Assembly: GCA_030686995.1 (NCBI GenBank)
Contig: CM060702.1
Location: forward strand, 66,652,440 to 66,716,439
Length of the DNA stretch: 64,000 bases
From: Artemisia argyi
Lineage: Eukaryota > Streptophyta > Magnoliopsida > Asterales > Asteraceae
Reading direction: 5' to 3'
The translations under genes and the position numbers were made by a program. The number at the start of each line of letters is the position of its first letter. Within the stretch, counting starts at the first letter, position 1. Below the pieces are notes generated by a model. That model made no database searches, was not told the origin of the DNA, and saw only the letters and a program-made list of their open reading frames with translations. Of the stretch, positions 46,678 to 59,649 are shown one piece after another.

Positions 46678-49600
46678 TGATTGGGTCCAAACGGTCAACC
46701 TAAATTAACCAGGTGAATGGCCAACAAGGTCAAACTGCCTAGAGTCAATCTCCGTGGAATATAGGGTTTCCCCGGGACGTTATGTCCCGACGAGGTGTGG
46801 ATGGTATAAAAACGGGTTTATGATTGGGTGAATTGGACAGGAAACGGGATAAAATGTGAGTGAGTGTTTAATCTAAGGGTTTATAAAATAAAATAGCTTA
46901 AATAAGTTATTAAAATGGTTACTTAAAACTAGATATTTAAAAACGTTTAAAAACCTAAAACGCGTACATTTAATTTAAACTTACGTAAACGTACGAAATA
47001 AAAAGTGAGTTTTAAGAAATAAAAGGCCTACGAATATGAAAATGGTATTTTTACAATCCTAATAATATAAGAAAATTATTGGGAAATTAAAATTGTTTTT
47101 ACAACTATTTAATTAATTATAATTAATTAATTACTATTTTTAACTACTTAATAATAACCTAAAAAGTAATAAATTATAAAATAAACCTAGAAAAATGAAA
47201 TTAAGACTTAGAAAAATCTAAAATAACTTAAAACTATTTTTTTAAAACAGAAAATATAATTTTCCTACTTTTTTATCTATCTATTATTAGTTAAAACTAT
47301 TAAAACTTAATTATACTATTTAAGCTAATTTAATTATAATAAATACTAAATAAAAAGTTAAAATTATAAAACTTTTTATACAACTATATTAAAGTATTAG
47401 AAACTTTATAAAAATATAAAATTTCCTAAAAACTAATTAATAAGCTAATTTTATAATTTAATACTAATTATTATTTAATACCTATTTTAACTATTTTTAA
47501 TTTTAATAAATACTAAACTATTTTCTAAAAATCTGAGAATTTTTATATAAGTATTAAATGTTGACAGAAATGTGCAAAAAAATATAAAAAGCTAAAAAGG
47601 TTAACAAATAAGCAGTTAAATATGCTAACTAGGACTAATAAGCTAACTAAACTAAAAACCTATACAAATATGCATGGAATACACAATACAACGGAACTGG
47701 TGCCCCAGTGCAATGGAAGGGGTGTGGGGAATATGCATGTTACTAGCCTGAGGTCCTGAGTTCGAATCCCACACCCAACATTTTTGCCAAATTATTATTT
47801 TTTTCTAATTTTTCTTTTACACAACTACTTAATAACTATTTATAAGAGACTTTAAAAAAGGAAAACTTTTTACAAAAGCTAAATAAGCCCTGTACAAGCT
47901 TATTTGCTTAACAGTGCTTATTTAAGCTTAAAATTTGATTTTTAAAACTAAATAAGCTATAATAAGCTACAAACTCAAAACTAATTATGAAATAAACTTA
48001 ATCTAAGCTAAATGAACTCTAAATAAGCCAAAATGAACAAAGTGGTATACTAGAATAAGCTAAAAAACCAAATAAGCACTCCTGAATACCAAAGACACAC
48101 ACAAGCCTGCAGGGTTCTTTATGGCCAAATCCAGCTTATCAAATAAGCTTTAAAGCCACAAATAAGCACTGAACCAATAAGCTTGGTGGGTGAGCTTTCC
48201 AAAAAGCCCATGAACACAAGCTGGGACCCACAAATGAGCTTTTGAGAAGCTTGTGAAAGTGAGTCTATACACTGATCACTCAGTGTATGCAATGGAATTG
48301 GAACAAGCTAAAAGCCACAAGCAGGCTTATCAAATAAGCTAAAAATTACAAATTAAGCTATGAATCTAAAAGTTGGGCTTATAAGCATTCCAAAAAGCCC
48401 AAAGTCACAAGGTGGGGCCCACTTGTAAGCTCTGTGTGAGCTTAGGAAAATGGGTGTAAAGCTGTGCACAGGGGAGGGGTATTCCCTGAAAGTGAGTTTG
48501 ATCAGGTGTGGGACCCACAAGGAAAATCACAAAAATACAAGCACCATGGATCCTCAAAGATGAGCTGGTATACTTCAAATAGGAACAAGTTTCAATCACT
48601 CAAACATAGCACAAAATTCTAATCAATTCTTTGAAATTTGGGAAAAATCTGAGATCATGCAAATTGACTTTTCATGTAACTTTGCTATTTTGACTTTATT
48701 GAGATTAAAACCTAATATAATGACTGAAAACCATGTAATAGGATAAAATAAGACTATATTAAACTAAATCAACAACTTGTATAATGATTTGAAGGTTTTG
48801 CCTATCCAAAATCCTAACAGATGGACAGTTATGATCTCAGACATCAAACTTTGACTTTTGTAAAAAAAACACCAAGTTATGAGCTGAAAGAAACTAATTA
48901 AGGCCTAGGTGTGATGTCTATGCAATATTTAACCAAGTACAACTACTCAAGCCTAAGTAACTAGCCTAATCCAAACACCCCTTTAAAACTGATTTCCACT
49001 TACTTATGCAAATTTAGGCTTAAACTAAACAATCTAATGATCAAGTTAAGTTACTAAACTGTATTAAAAGCTAAATGACTACTGAAATACCACAAATAAC
49101 CACAAGATCAAAAGAATGTTGGTGAAACTAATTTAGGTAGTGGAGGTGCAATTTTGAGCTACAACATACAAGACTACATCACAAGCATACATTAAGCTAT
49201 ATTAAGCTAAACTTAACTAAAATAAACACACTAAACACAGAAACTACTAATGAATATGAAGATTTCAAGAATCTAAAAGATAGCTTACATTGGAATGAGA
49301 TGCAAATGGACTAGGCTGATACAAAACCCAAACCATTAACCTATACTCCCCATGAGTTCTAAACCAATACAAACATCCAAAACCTTCCTTGCTTAACACT
49401 TCTTCATCTCTCTTTCTTGATTTCTTTTTTATTTTAACTCTATTTTTTTTTGTATTTTATTTATTTATTTTTTTTTAAGTAAAACTAATTTAAATGCTTG
49501 TTGAGTTTATAGAAGCTTATGATTAAGCTAAAGTGAACTCAATGGAACAATAAGCTGCCTTTTTTTTTTTAACAATAATCAAGCTATAATGGAGATTTAA

Positions 49601-50881
49601 GCAATTTTGAACAAAAATTAACTTGACTGAGATAACTTGGAAACTTGATTAATTGAACTTGAAATTACAATAATAAGTATTCAGATTACAACTTAGAGAC
49701 ACTTTGAAAGCTAAACTAACTCTAATACAATATTAATGAAAATTAAGCTAAGCTACTCCTAACTATTACTAACTGCTCAACTTTTTCATGACTTATATAA
49801 GTCTTGGTGAGGCCTTGAGTCTTTCCCATCATCTTTATTGACCATTGGATTGGTCAGAGATGATCCCAGCCTTCAATTGGTTTTTGGCGGGAAACCCAAT
49901 TTTGACCACTTGGGTAGTCTGACCTGGCAGGGGGTGTTATTTTGTTGTTTTGTTGTTGTTTGGTTAGGCCAAGGGGGGGGGGGGAAGGAGTGTTGCAGAG
50001 GGTGAGAGTTGGGTTTGTGATGATGGTTTTGGCAGAGGGTTACAGGGATGAGGTGGAAGGAGGGTCAAAGTTGGGGTGTTGACTGGGAGGGAGTTATATT
50101 AAAACGGGGTAATAAAAAATATGGAGGTGGGCTTTGGTTGTGAGATGGTCCGGATGGAATAGGTGGGCTGGATAAGGTTTTGGTTTTGGGTGGGGTTTGT
50201 TTTGGGTATTAATAAAAATAAGGGTCCGTTTGTTTATTTGTACCAAAAGGACCAAATATGTAATTCCATCAAACTTTGAGGACCGAACCTGTAACTTTCC
50301 AAATTTTATCATAAGGACTATTTATGCCACATGTGAATAATAGAAGTGCCAAAGTTACAATTTTCCAAAATTTTAAACCCCGAGGACCATTTTTGTCATT
50401 CTTGAAAGTTTAGGGGTCATTTTTGCCAATCTGTGAAAAACTTTTATCCAAGGAGCAATATTGAACATTTTTGAGTTTCCAAGGACTAAAAATGATTTTT
50501 CATCCAAAAACATCCCACCAGGGACCAATTATGCCAATGTTTGAAACTCTAGGGACCAAAACTGTCAATTCTCAAAACTTTTTAGATTTTTCACCAAAGG
50601 ACTAAATATGACAACTTATGATTTTAAAAGGACCTTTGGTGATAATTTTCCATATTTTGAATGACCAGGGACTAGTTTTGTCATTTTATGAAAGTTGGGG
50701 GACTGAAACTGCCAATTTTGCAAACTTTGTACGTTTTTCATCTGTTTTTGCTCATTTTGCATCTAAAACATATAAAACACAATTTTGAAATATTTTTAGT
50801 ATTTTGATGCATTTCTGAGTGTTTTTGTATATTTTGTAGTTCAGATTTGACCAAAAATGATGAGTGTTTGAGCACTCATCA
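46678..50881 (-). repeat. Y-family solo LTR, 4.2 kb
   Basis: On the minus strand it begins TGATGAGTGCTCAAACACTCATC and ends CCCAATCA, like the Y1 LTR. No primer site or internal region adjoins it. Flanks agtat (46673-46677) and cgtat (50882-50886) fit a target repeat with one mutation, when compared with the uninterrupted X2 LTRs. Includes degenerate ggacc...aaattt units (50230-50720) and many aataagc words. No gene is visible. Confidence 0.83.
47687..47818 (+). mobile_element. tRNA-derived SINE-like sequence in the Y solo LTR
   Basis: GAGTTCGAATCCC (47758-47770) is a strong pol III B box. About 45 bases upstream is an A-box-like ccagtgcaatgg. A T-rich tail follows (47781-47818). acacaa on both sides (47681-47686, 47819-47824) may be a target repeat. 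The Y1 LTR shows no equivalent that I could find. Confidence 0.5.
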
Positions 50882-52200
50882 CGTATAGTGACAAGTACCG
50901 GGGGATTGATCGTTCAACTCAGGAATAGTGTCGCTAGGATTAGAAATCCTAAAAACTAGGTCTAGAGGTGAGGGATGATTCTTTTTTGTATTTTTATATT
51001 TTTATAAAAGCAAGTAAAATCTCGGGTTTTGGAAGAGTGGGCGGAATTAGTTGCTAGTCAACTAACCCAATAACTAAGATGCAATCAAAATAAAATAACA
51101 AAAATGTAAATAAAGCTAATTAAACTAGTGGTGTGAACAATAGATGGGAGAATTGTGTTTACTTAGATTTCACTACTCCCTAGATATCTTTTACAGGTTA
51201 ATTGTTTGTTACAGTTGCGTGGATGACGGGTTATATTCCTTAATACCAATCGTGGGGTGGTGTACGTACTTCCCCAACTCTATAAGCTCCTACTTCACTC
51301 CTATGTCGAGCCTGCAAGAAGCTCCTAACATGGGATCACTAGAATTCGCTCATGCATTAAATACAACCATAAAAACCTAATACGCATTGGTTCATATTTC
51401 TTAAGACGTTCAAGCAAGTTACACAATGGAAGTCTGCCAGTTTTCTTAAGCCTAACATCGAAATCATTCATCCATTACAACTATAAACAAGTAATCAACC
51501 TATAATCAACATCTAGGGTTCATTACATCTAAGCAAACACACAAAAGATCTATCCTAGCGTGTTAAAATCAAGACAAGCGTAAGATATATTCAAACAACA
51601 CATAGACATATTGAATGAATTGAAAGGATACTTATCTTAATTGAAAATGAAGGGTTTCAAGGGGTGAAAACCCTTGAAAATACTGTATAAGTCGTGCTAG
51701 GGTTTACTCAAGTCGACCCTAAAATTCTCGTCTCTTTACAATGAAAATTACAAAGACTATATATAGATTTCCTAAGGTGACGGCGTCAAGAAGAAACTTC
51801 TGACGCCGTCAACCAGCCGCCCATAATATTCTCGGACTGCCCAGATCCAGATCTGACGCCGTCATGTGTAATGTTGTTCTGGGCAGTCACCACTTTTACT
51901 CTTGACGGCCATGCTTTGACGCCGTCACATTTCTACTGGACCGTCACCACTTTTGCTCTTGACGCCGTCATCAAAATGCTCTTGACGCCGTCAGGTACTG
52001 TTCCCAGCAAGGAAAATTAAGACTTTGCCGTTTTCTTTAGTTTAATGCTCCAAAAACGTCCAAAAATGCTTCATTTTCCAGAATTCACTCCAAAAGTACC
52101 TAAAATCACAAAAGGAACGATTTATGGCAATATTTGATCAAATATATTCAATTCCGGGCTTAAATGACCCCCTAAAAACAGATCATTTTTCGCCTCATCA

Positions 52201-52768
52201 TATACCCTTACACTTGAGATTTGCTTGTCCTCAAGCAAATGTGCTTTTATTCTAATCAAAATACAAGTTAGGGGTCATTTAACTATAATATAAAAGTAAT
52301 TACAACAAATAATCGTTCCACTAGAGACCAAAGACAAGCACGGAGGTCATACACTAGCACCTCACAAATAGTGTTTAGATACTCACATCTCTCGGGTGTA
52401 ATAAAGTATATATCACAATATCGACATGGAAAACATCTCTCACTACCTTTCATAGCAAAATAGTTTACCATAGGCTTGGGAAAGGATCAAACCTTCACCA
52501 CATGGCGTAAGCACCTAGGATAAACTATCAAAGAGGTCTTTCAAAGGGTTATAATGTTAGGTGTAGGGGTATGGAATACACGGTTTTGTTGGATATAGGC
52601 AACCTTTGCTGATGGTGAGTTAATCATCTTGGTTAATTACATGTACAATATGGTGTTGCTAAGCCAAGACTAGACTCGACTTAAGCTAATAAATGAAAAA
52701 TAACAAAAACATAAAACAAACATAGAATGAAACGGGATGGTAGTCCGTATGTTTTTTCTCTTTTTGTT

Positions 52769-52842
<74 letters not shown>

Positions 52843-54267
52843 TACACTCTTACCCTACCATCCAAAATAATACATCATAGGGAATGAACATTCCCTTTAC
52901 ACTTGAATTTTTACATACTTTACAATAGAATAATCTAATGACTCGAATCAAGATAATCAAAACACTTGGAGTACTTTTAAGATTAATGCACATATGGGGG
53001 TAATTATATGATGTTCTTCCCCATTACTCCATAACATTAGTATTTTACCCATGAGTCACAATCGTCCCAAAACAATATGTACAAGGATATGAATCGACTT
53101 AGCAACCATATAATCAATTATATAATTAACTAAGGGTTTAAACAAATAACATAATGCACTAAAGATGAGTGCATACAAGGAAGGCTAAGGCGATTTGGGT
53201 GTACATTTAAGTGGGGAGTAACAAATTCTTCCTTTAAGTAAGATGCTTAAAGTTAGAAACGAAAAGATAGGATCGGAGGGTTGTACTAGGGGTATCGTGT
53301 ACAAAAAATGAGTACAATGCTAAGGTGTGGGAAAAATTAATTGACTTTACTAGCCAAGTAATATGACTTAAATGGTCAAGTAATTATGATACGGGTTTAA
53401 CACAAGGGTGATCCTAATGCCTCTTATCATGTAGTAAATCCTACTACACGAATGTAGTCTAACTAGCGGTCGGGATGCATTACTAACGCAAGTTCTAGAA
53501 TCTAAATGCTAACGGTACACTCATAAGCACTAATAGTAAATGCTTTTCCTATCAAATCTAAAGGCGAACTTCACATATTTGGGTGGAAAATTTTTCTGAA
53601 TGGTACGGTTTTGTGCTAGTCATACAATCTCCTATCCATGAGACGCTTGCTAAGGCCAAAGTTTCACTCCTAAATGTTGTAAAAAAAATTTAAATTTGGC
53701 GCTAAAATTACACTAACAAGTATTTCTCATAGTTTTATTACACACCTACCATCAAACAAACAAGCTCAAGTGAAAGTGTATCCTATAAGGTATCACCATT
53801 TACCCTCCCTTTACACTTAGGATGAACATTGTCCCCAATGTTCAATTAAAGAATGTAAAAGTAAAACAGGTAAAAGAATGAAATCAAATACTCCCCTGAT
53901 TCGCTCGGTATGGATAGTGTGGTAACAAGGTTAGATCTTCCTCCAAGAAAACGAACAATGAAAGCTTCCCTTCCAGAATATAAATCATCTTCTTGTCATA
54001 TATAACATGTTAAACCTGAGAAAACAAAAAAGGCAACCCCGCGTAAAATCGGCGGCAATCTATATATGATAACAAATCCTAGAAAACAAAGTAAGATATA
54101 ATGCTTGTGGAATGAATGTTTGCAGATTCCCTGGAGATTATAAAACTAAAGATTTAACAAAAACTTTAAGACTCCGTTAGAAAAACAAAACTAGCAAAAT
54201 TTCCAGAATTTTACACATGACGCCGTCAGGAATTTCTTCCTGACGCCGTCAGAAGTGACCTGTAGGA
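52201..54267 (-). other. X3 3' noncoding tail with an AT microsatellite
   Basis: Homologous to the X1 and X2 tails; no gene. (TA)n of about 65 bases at 52772-52836 where X2 has a T-rich tract. TGACGCCGTCA copies at 54219-54251. Ends at the fusion with C3. Confidence 0.7.
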
Positions 54268-55440
54268 ATTTCTTCCATTTTCATCCTTCAACAAAGGTTT
54301 GTTGGTATCCATGGTTGTCTTAGCAGGCTTAGCATCTTCAAATCCAAACTTCTTCAAAATGTCATTAACATACTTATCCTGACTAATAAATATGCCATCT
54401 TTCTTTTGTACCACTTGTAGTCCCAAGAAGAAGTTGAGTTCTCCCATTGAACTCATAGCAAACTTATCCTTCATAAGCTTCTTAAAATCAACACACATAG
54501 CCCTGTTTGTAGAACCAAAGATGATGTCATCTACATAGATTTGAACCAGCAAAATATCATCTTTTTGTCTTTTGAGAAACAAAGTCTTGTCAAACTTTCC
54601 TCTACTGAACCCAGAGTCTAACAAATATGTTGACAAGGTATCATACCAAGCTCTAGGAGCTTGATGTAAACCATAAATTACTCTATTCACCTTGTAAACT
54701 TTGTCAGGATAATCAGGATCCTCAAAACCAGGTGGTTGAGACACATAAACTTCTTTTGTAATGGTCCCATAAAGGAAAGCACTCTTTACATGCATCTGAT
54801 ACACCACAAAATCCTTGAATGAAGCATAAGCCAAGAATAGTCTAATAGCTTCTATTCTTGCCACTGGTGCAAATACCTCATCATAGTTAAGTCCCTCTTG
54901 TTGTGTGTATCCTTGAGCTACTAACCTAGCTTTATTTCTGATGACTATTCCCCTTTCATCTCTTTTACATCTGAAAACCCATTTAGTGCCAATCACTCTT
55001 TTTCCATTTGGCAAATAAACCAAAGTCCATACCTCTTGTAGTTTGAATTACAAAAGCTCATCTTGCATTTCTTCCACCCAACTTGCTTCTTGTAAGGCTT
55101 TGTAAGTGTTCTTGGATTCAATTTGAGACAGAAAACAGGCAAACAAGCAATTTTGTAGATCTTTGTGACTGTTTCTTTGATGCAGAGATCTTGCAAAGAA
55201 ACTTTGATGTTGAAGATCTTTGAGCTCTTTAGTCATTTTTCTTGTTTGTACAGATGATTGAGGGTCACTGAGAATTTGTTCTTTTGGATGATCCTTGTGA
55301 ACTCTTGTAGTAGTAGTGGGACTAACAGGAATGTTGATTTCCAAATTAGTATAATCAACTTCAGCTCCAAATAGTTTACCATCAAGAGCTTCATCATCTG
55401 TGTCATCATAGATATTCTCTAGAGGAGGCATATTTGGATC
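54268..55440 (-). pseudogene. C3 reverse transcriptase, truncated, motif A mutated
   Basis: On the minus strand the front part (55431-55048: ENIYDDTDDEALDG, SWVEEMQDELL) and the core (55023-54276: GTKWVFRCKRDERG, ARLVAQGYTQQEG, LHQAPRAWYDTL, LLVQIYVDDIIFGS, LGLQVVQKKDGIFIS) lie in two frames, joined by a frameshift near 55040. YVDD is intact. Motif A reads YQMHVKSAFLYG: His (codon at 54792-54790) replaces the metal-binding Asp, which would inactivate the enzyme. The frame runs on past the true end (LLKDENG) into about 15 codons of X3 sequence, marking the deletion fusion. Confidence 0.88.
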
Positions 55441-58170
55441 ATCAGGATAGTTTGAATCATCAAAAGTTCTATCCTAAGTGTCCAAAGAAGGAAACTGTGA
55501 TGTAGAAGGAGAGTTAATAGGCTTGGCAGCAGAATTGATTGAAGTAGTAGTTGCTTGTTTTGGTCTAGCAGTAGAGTCTTCTAAGTCAGCAGTAGAGTCT
55601 TATGGCCTTGTAGGAGAGTCATCAACAACTACTTTTGGAGCTTCATTGGGTATCTTTTCTGCATCAATAGAAGTTTCCATATCTGCTTCAGCTTCCTTAG
55701 ATTTCTCTAGAGTAACAACATCTTCTTGTATATCTTGATCTTTCTGTAAGGGTAAGAAAGTAGGACCAACCTTTAGTTTCTCAATCAAAATAATGTCTTC
55801 TCGTGGTTTGTTAGTGTCAACACTAGCAATAACAGGTACATAATTCATTGACTTGGTCAGGATATCAACATTAAACATCCATTCAGGTCCTTTTCCTTCA
55901 GCATTAGATGTGTTCTCACTAAACTTGATATGCAAATTCTCCTCCACATGTTTGGTTCTCTTGTTGTATACCCTGAAAGCTTTACTATGTACAGAGTAAC
56001 CAACCAAATAACCTTCATCAGCTTTCTCTTCAAATGGCTTGAGAAAATCAATCAATGGTTTCTTCCCATGAAAAAGCTCATATGGAGTTTTGTTGTGAGT
56101 CTTCACTACCTTACTCCTGTTTTGCACAAAACATGCAGTGTTTACAGCTTCAGCCCAAAAAGGTATAGGTAATTTAGAATCAGATAACATTGTTCTTGCA
56201 GCCTCAATAAGTGTCCTATTTCTTCTCTCTGCAACACCATTCTGTTGTGGAGTTCTTGCAACACTGTACTGTCTTAAAATTCCTTTTCCCACACAGAATT
56301 GATTCATAACACTATTCTTGAACTCAGTACCATTGTCACATCTGATAATTTTCACTCTGTGGTTGTGCAGGTTTTCAACTATTGTGATGAATTCCTTAAG
56401 TATCTCTGGGGTTTCATCTTTAGTGACTAAGAAGAACACCCAAGTAAACCTGCTGAAGTCATCTGTGACAACTAGGCAATATGACTTCTTGTTCAAACTT
56501 TTCACAAAAACAGGCCCAAATAAATCCATGTGAAGTAAATGCAAGGGCTCTGTATTTGTGTTCACTGTCTTAGACTTGAATGAAACTCTGTGTTGTTTAT
56601 CCTTTTGACAGGCAACACAAGTCTCACAATTTTCAAACAACTTTGTGGGCATGCCTCTCACAAGATTTCCTTTCACCAACTTGTTCATTGTCTTGTAATT
56701 GAAGTGCCCAAGTCTTCTATGCCATAATTTGGACTCATCAATAGTGGTTTTTGCAATCAGACAAGTTAAAGCTCTTCTGGGAACTATGTTCTTAATATGG
56801 TCACTGTATATATTTTCGTTTCTAGGGACCTTCAATAGCACAAATTTATCATTTGGCAACTTAAAATAAGGAGAAAGGATCATACATTTAGTGTCTGTAA
56901 AAAGAACAAAATTCCTTTTGTCACACATTTTTGAAACACTAAAGAAGTTAAACTTATGTCCTTTCTCAAGAAACACCTTCTCAAAGTCCAAATTCCCTGT
57001 TCTTAAAGTGCCTATACCAACAATCTTTCCACCTTTTGGATCATTCCCAAAAGCAACACAACCACCTTCAAAAGCCTCAAAGTCTTCAAGTTGAGACTCA
57101 TCCCCTGTCATATGTCCAGAGCATCCACTATCAACTATAACCATTACTGACTTGGATCTGCCTTGTGCATCAACATAGTTAAATTTCTTTAAATCACTTG
57201 ATGCACTGCTGTTTTTGGAAACATTGTTTGTAACAGTTGATTTTGGTTTCCAAACCCAACAAGCTGAGGCCTTAACAGCATAAAAATGATTTCCAACAAC
57301 TGTATTTGATAAAACTTTTGGCCCAGAAGTAGAATGTTTTGTACTAGCAGTAGATTGCTTACTAGCAGCAGAATGCTTACTAGCAGCAAAGTGCTTACTA
57401 GCAGTAGAGCCAGCAACAGAACCAGTTGTGGTTTTAAAAGCACCATTTGATTTAGCAGCATAAATAGATCTAGTTGCACCAGATCTTAACAACACAGCCC
57501 TAGGAATCATGTTTCTATTAGAATGAAGGTAAGTATTCTTATTAACATATTTATGATTCACCCTAGAGTATTGATTCCAAACAGGCTTCTTGTAGTCAGG
57601 ACAACTATTAATCAAATGTTCAAAGCTACTACACTTATAACAAGCCTTTTTCTTTAATTGAAACTCACTACCTAATTTGTTTGAAACTAGGTTATTAAAG
57701 TTTCTCTGATTTCCCCTAGGCTTATTATTGAAATCATTCATTCTATCTCTAGAAATCTCATTATATTCAACCAGTTTCCTAGAGAAACCCTTACCTAACA
57801 CAAGTCTCACAAACTTCACCTGTTCAATTTTAGGTTCAACTTTGGTAGGAATTTCATCCTTTTCTACACTTTGTTCTAGTTCAACCTGTTCCTGTTCCTC
57901 ATCACTATCAGAGTACCAATCTTCAATAATGGGAGCATCAGGAAATTTTCTACCCTCTACCTTAGGTGTTTCTAAGACACTTGTACTACACTCACCTATT
58001 GGTTTTTCAATGTTCAGCTCACTAATGAAGGACAATTCTTTTCCTGGTGGAGCATAGGCACTCTTAGCAGGTGGAGCAACCTCATTGTAAACTATTCCAC
58101 TTCCTTTCCTCATTATGGTACTCTCAATAGATTTATTAACCAAATCAGAAGCATATTGTTGTTTATTCAC
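55441..58170 (-). pseudogene. C3 zinc knuckle, protease and integrase (856-codon frame)
   Basis: On the minus strand a frame of 856 codons (58170-55600) holds a knuckle CYKCSSFEHLINSC and a Ser/Ala/Thr repeat (SAASKQSTASTKHS). The protease motif is IVDSGCSGHMTGDES and the pre-integrase domain LWHRRLGHFNYKTMNKLV...CVAC. Integrase Asp is in HMDLFGPVFVKS, Asp in RCDNGTEFKN and Glu in NGVAERRNRTLIEAART. Near 56030 (FLKPFEEKADEGY) about 18 residues of the usual FGCxVxxLNTxDxLGKF stretch are missing in frame. The frame stops at 55600; the linker to RT continues with stops. Confidence 0.9.
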
Positions 58171-59649
58171 TCTTACTATATGTTTTTCTTTTTCAGCAAG
58201 AGCTGCATCCCTATCTCTTTCTGCTTCTTCTAATTTATTCTTAAGAAACTCAATTTCACTATTTTTCTTAAAAATTTCAACATCTTGTTGGTTAATTCTA
58301 TCTACATATTCTAGCTCACACTCTTTTAAGTACTCATTGAATACCTACTTTGTAACCTAGGTTATCAAGTTTTAGGTTTTCAACTTCTCTAATTAGACTC
58401 TCATTCCTAGACTTAAGTTCTTCTACAGTGTCAGCACATGACTTAAAAGAACATACAGATAAATCAGAATCATTAAATACCTCAGAGTCAGATCCAGAAG
58501 ATGATGATGCATAGGCCATCAGTGCAAAGTTATGCACTTTAGGTTTGACTTGAGCCACCAAGGAATAGTTTGGTTCTTCATCAGCCAAATCACTCCAATC
58601 ATACTCTCCCAATCCATCACAAGATACCAATGCAGTAGTGGTATTCTTTGTTTCTTCAGTCTTCTTTGATGCTTCAGCATTTTTCTTTGGTGCTCTACAT
58701 TCTCTGGAAAAGTGACCCTTCCTGTTGCAATTGTAGCACTCTATCTTTGACTTATCAAAGCCAACATTCTCTTTAACCCTGTACTTGATTTCTCTTCCAG
58801 TTCTCTTCAAGAATTTTCTTGCCCTTAAGGTCAACATGGCCATTTGCCATTTAAGATCCATCTCTTCAAGATTACCATGATCAAGGTGATCCAAATCTTG
58901 ATTAATAGCCTGTGACCTTACACTTGTAGTTAGATCAGCCAAGAATGCACACAAAGCAATATCACTAGTGGAATTATTATCATTAGAACTAGCAGCAGAT
59001 CCATCAGCAGTAGATACTCCATAAGCAGTAGAGTGAGATTCTTTAGACCCCTTTGACTTTGAAGATACAAAGGCAAGATTTTGTGTACCAGAAGATGAAG
59101 TAGATGAAGAAGTCAACTCTAGTTCATACACTCTTAAGTTGTTATAGAGACTTTCCAGCTTCATAGTTTCAAAGTCAGTCTTATTCCTCCAAACAACAGT
59201 GTGCATACTCCATTTAGGTGCAAGACTTCTAAGGAACTTGTAGTTTACATCTTCTTGTGGAACCATATAGTCCACAAGCTTTAAATGACTGACAAGTTGA
59301 TTGAGCCTGTTGTAAGTACCATTAATCTTCTCTCCACTTTCTGCAATAAAGTTCTCAAACTGATGCTTCAACATGTTTTTCCTTGACTTCTTTGTAGCAT
59401 CATTCCCTCCAAACCTGAATTAAACAGCATCCATCAAGTCTTTTGCAGTCTCACAGCTATCAAAGTCCAACTGAAATTCATTAGGTATTCCCATTAAGAG
59501 AATACTGTGTGCCTTGATCTCCATCTTCCTCACTGAGTTCTCTTTAGCAGACTTGATTGGTCTCTTTACCATCAGGACCCTTCTTTGGTAAAGAGTCACC
59601 ATTGATAATTACATTCCACATGTTAATGTCAATCATGCGAATGTACTGT
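58171..59649 (-). pseudogene. gag: C3 gag, main part
   Basis: On the minus strand: NMWNVIINGDSLP beside the X4 border (59649), KMEIKAHSILLMGIPNEFQL (59602-59420) and the UBN2 core MLKHQFENFIAESGEKINGT (59374 on). LRSLAPKWSMHTVVWRNK, knuckle CYNCNRKGHFSREC and an acidic coiled-coil tail to 58334 follow, and about 50 more codons after a frameshift. Frames change near 59600 and 59400. The product is the capsid and RNA-binding protein. Confidence 0.85.
59645..59649. other. Target-site duplication of X4, left copy
   Basis: actgt; repeated at 61076-61080. Confidence 0.92.

Larger units (their letters stand above)
46581..52200 (-). repeat. X3 3' LTR, interrupted by Y-family solo LTR
   Basis: LTR pieces 46581-46677 and 50882-52200 total about 1.41 kb, matching X2 LTRs in length. 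TATA CTATATATAG at 51757-51766; palindrome cluster 51777-51993 with five perfect or near-perfect TGACGCCGTCA copies. Left flank catat (46576-46580) is copia C2. Confidence 0.88.

Noticed and set aside
52772..52836. (TA)n run considered as an origin or regulatory site
   Set aside because: An ordinary microsatellite that replaces a T-rich tract present in X2; no further signal.
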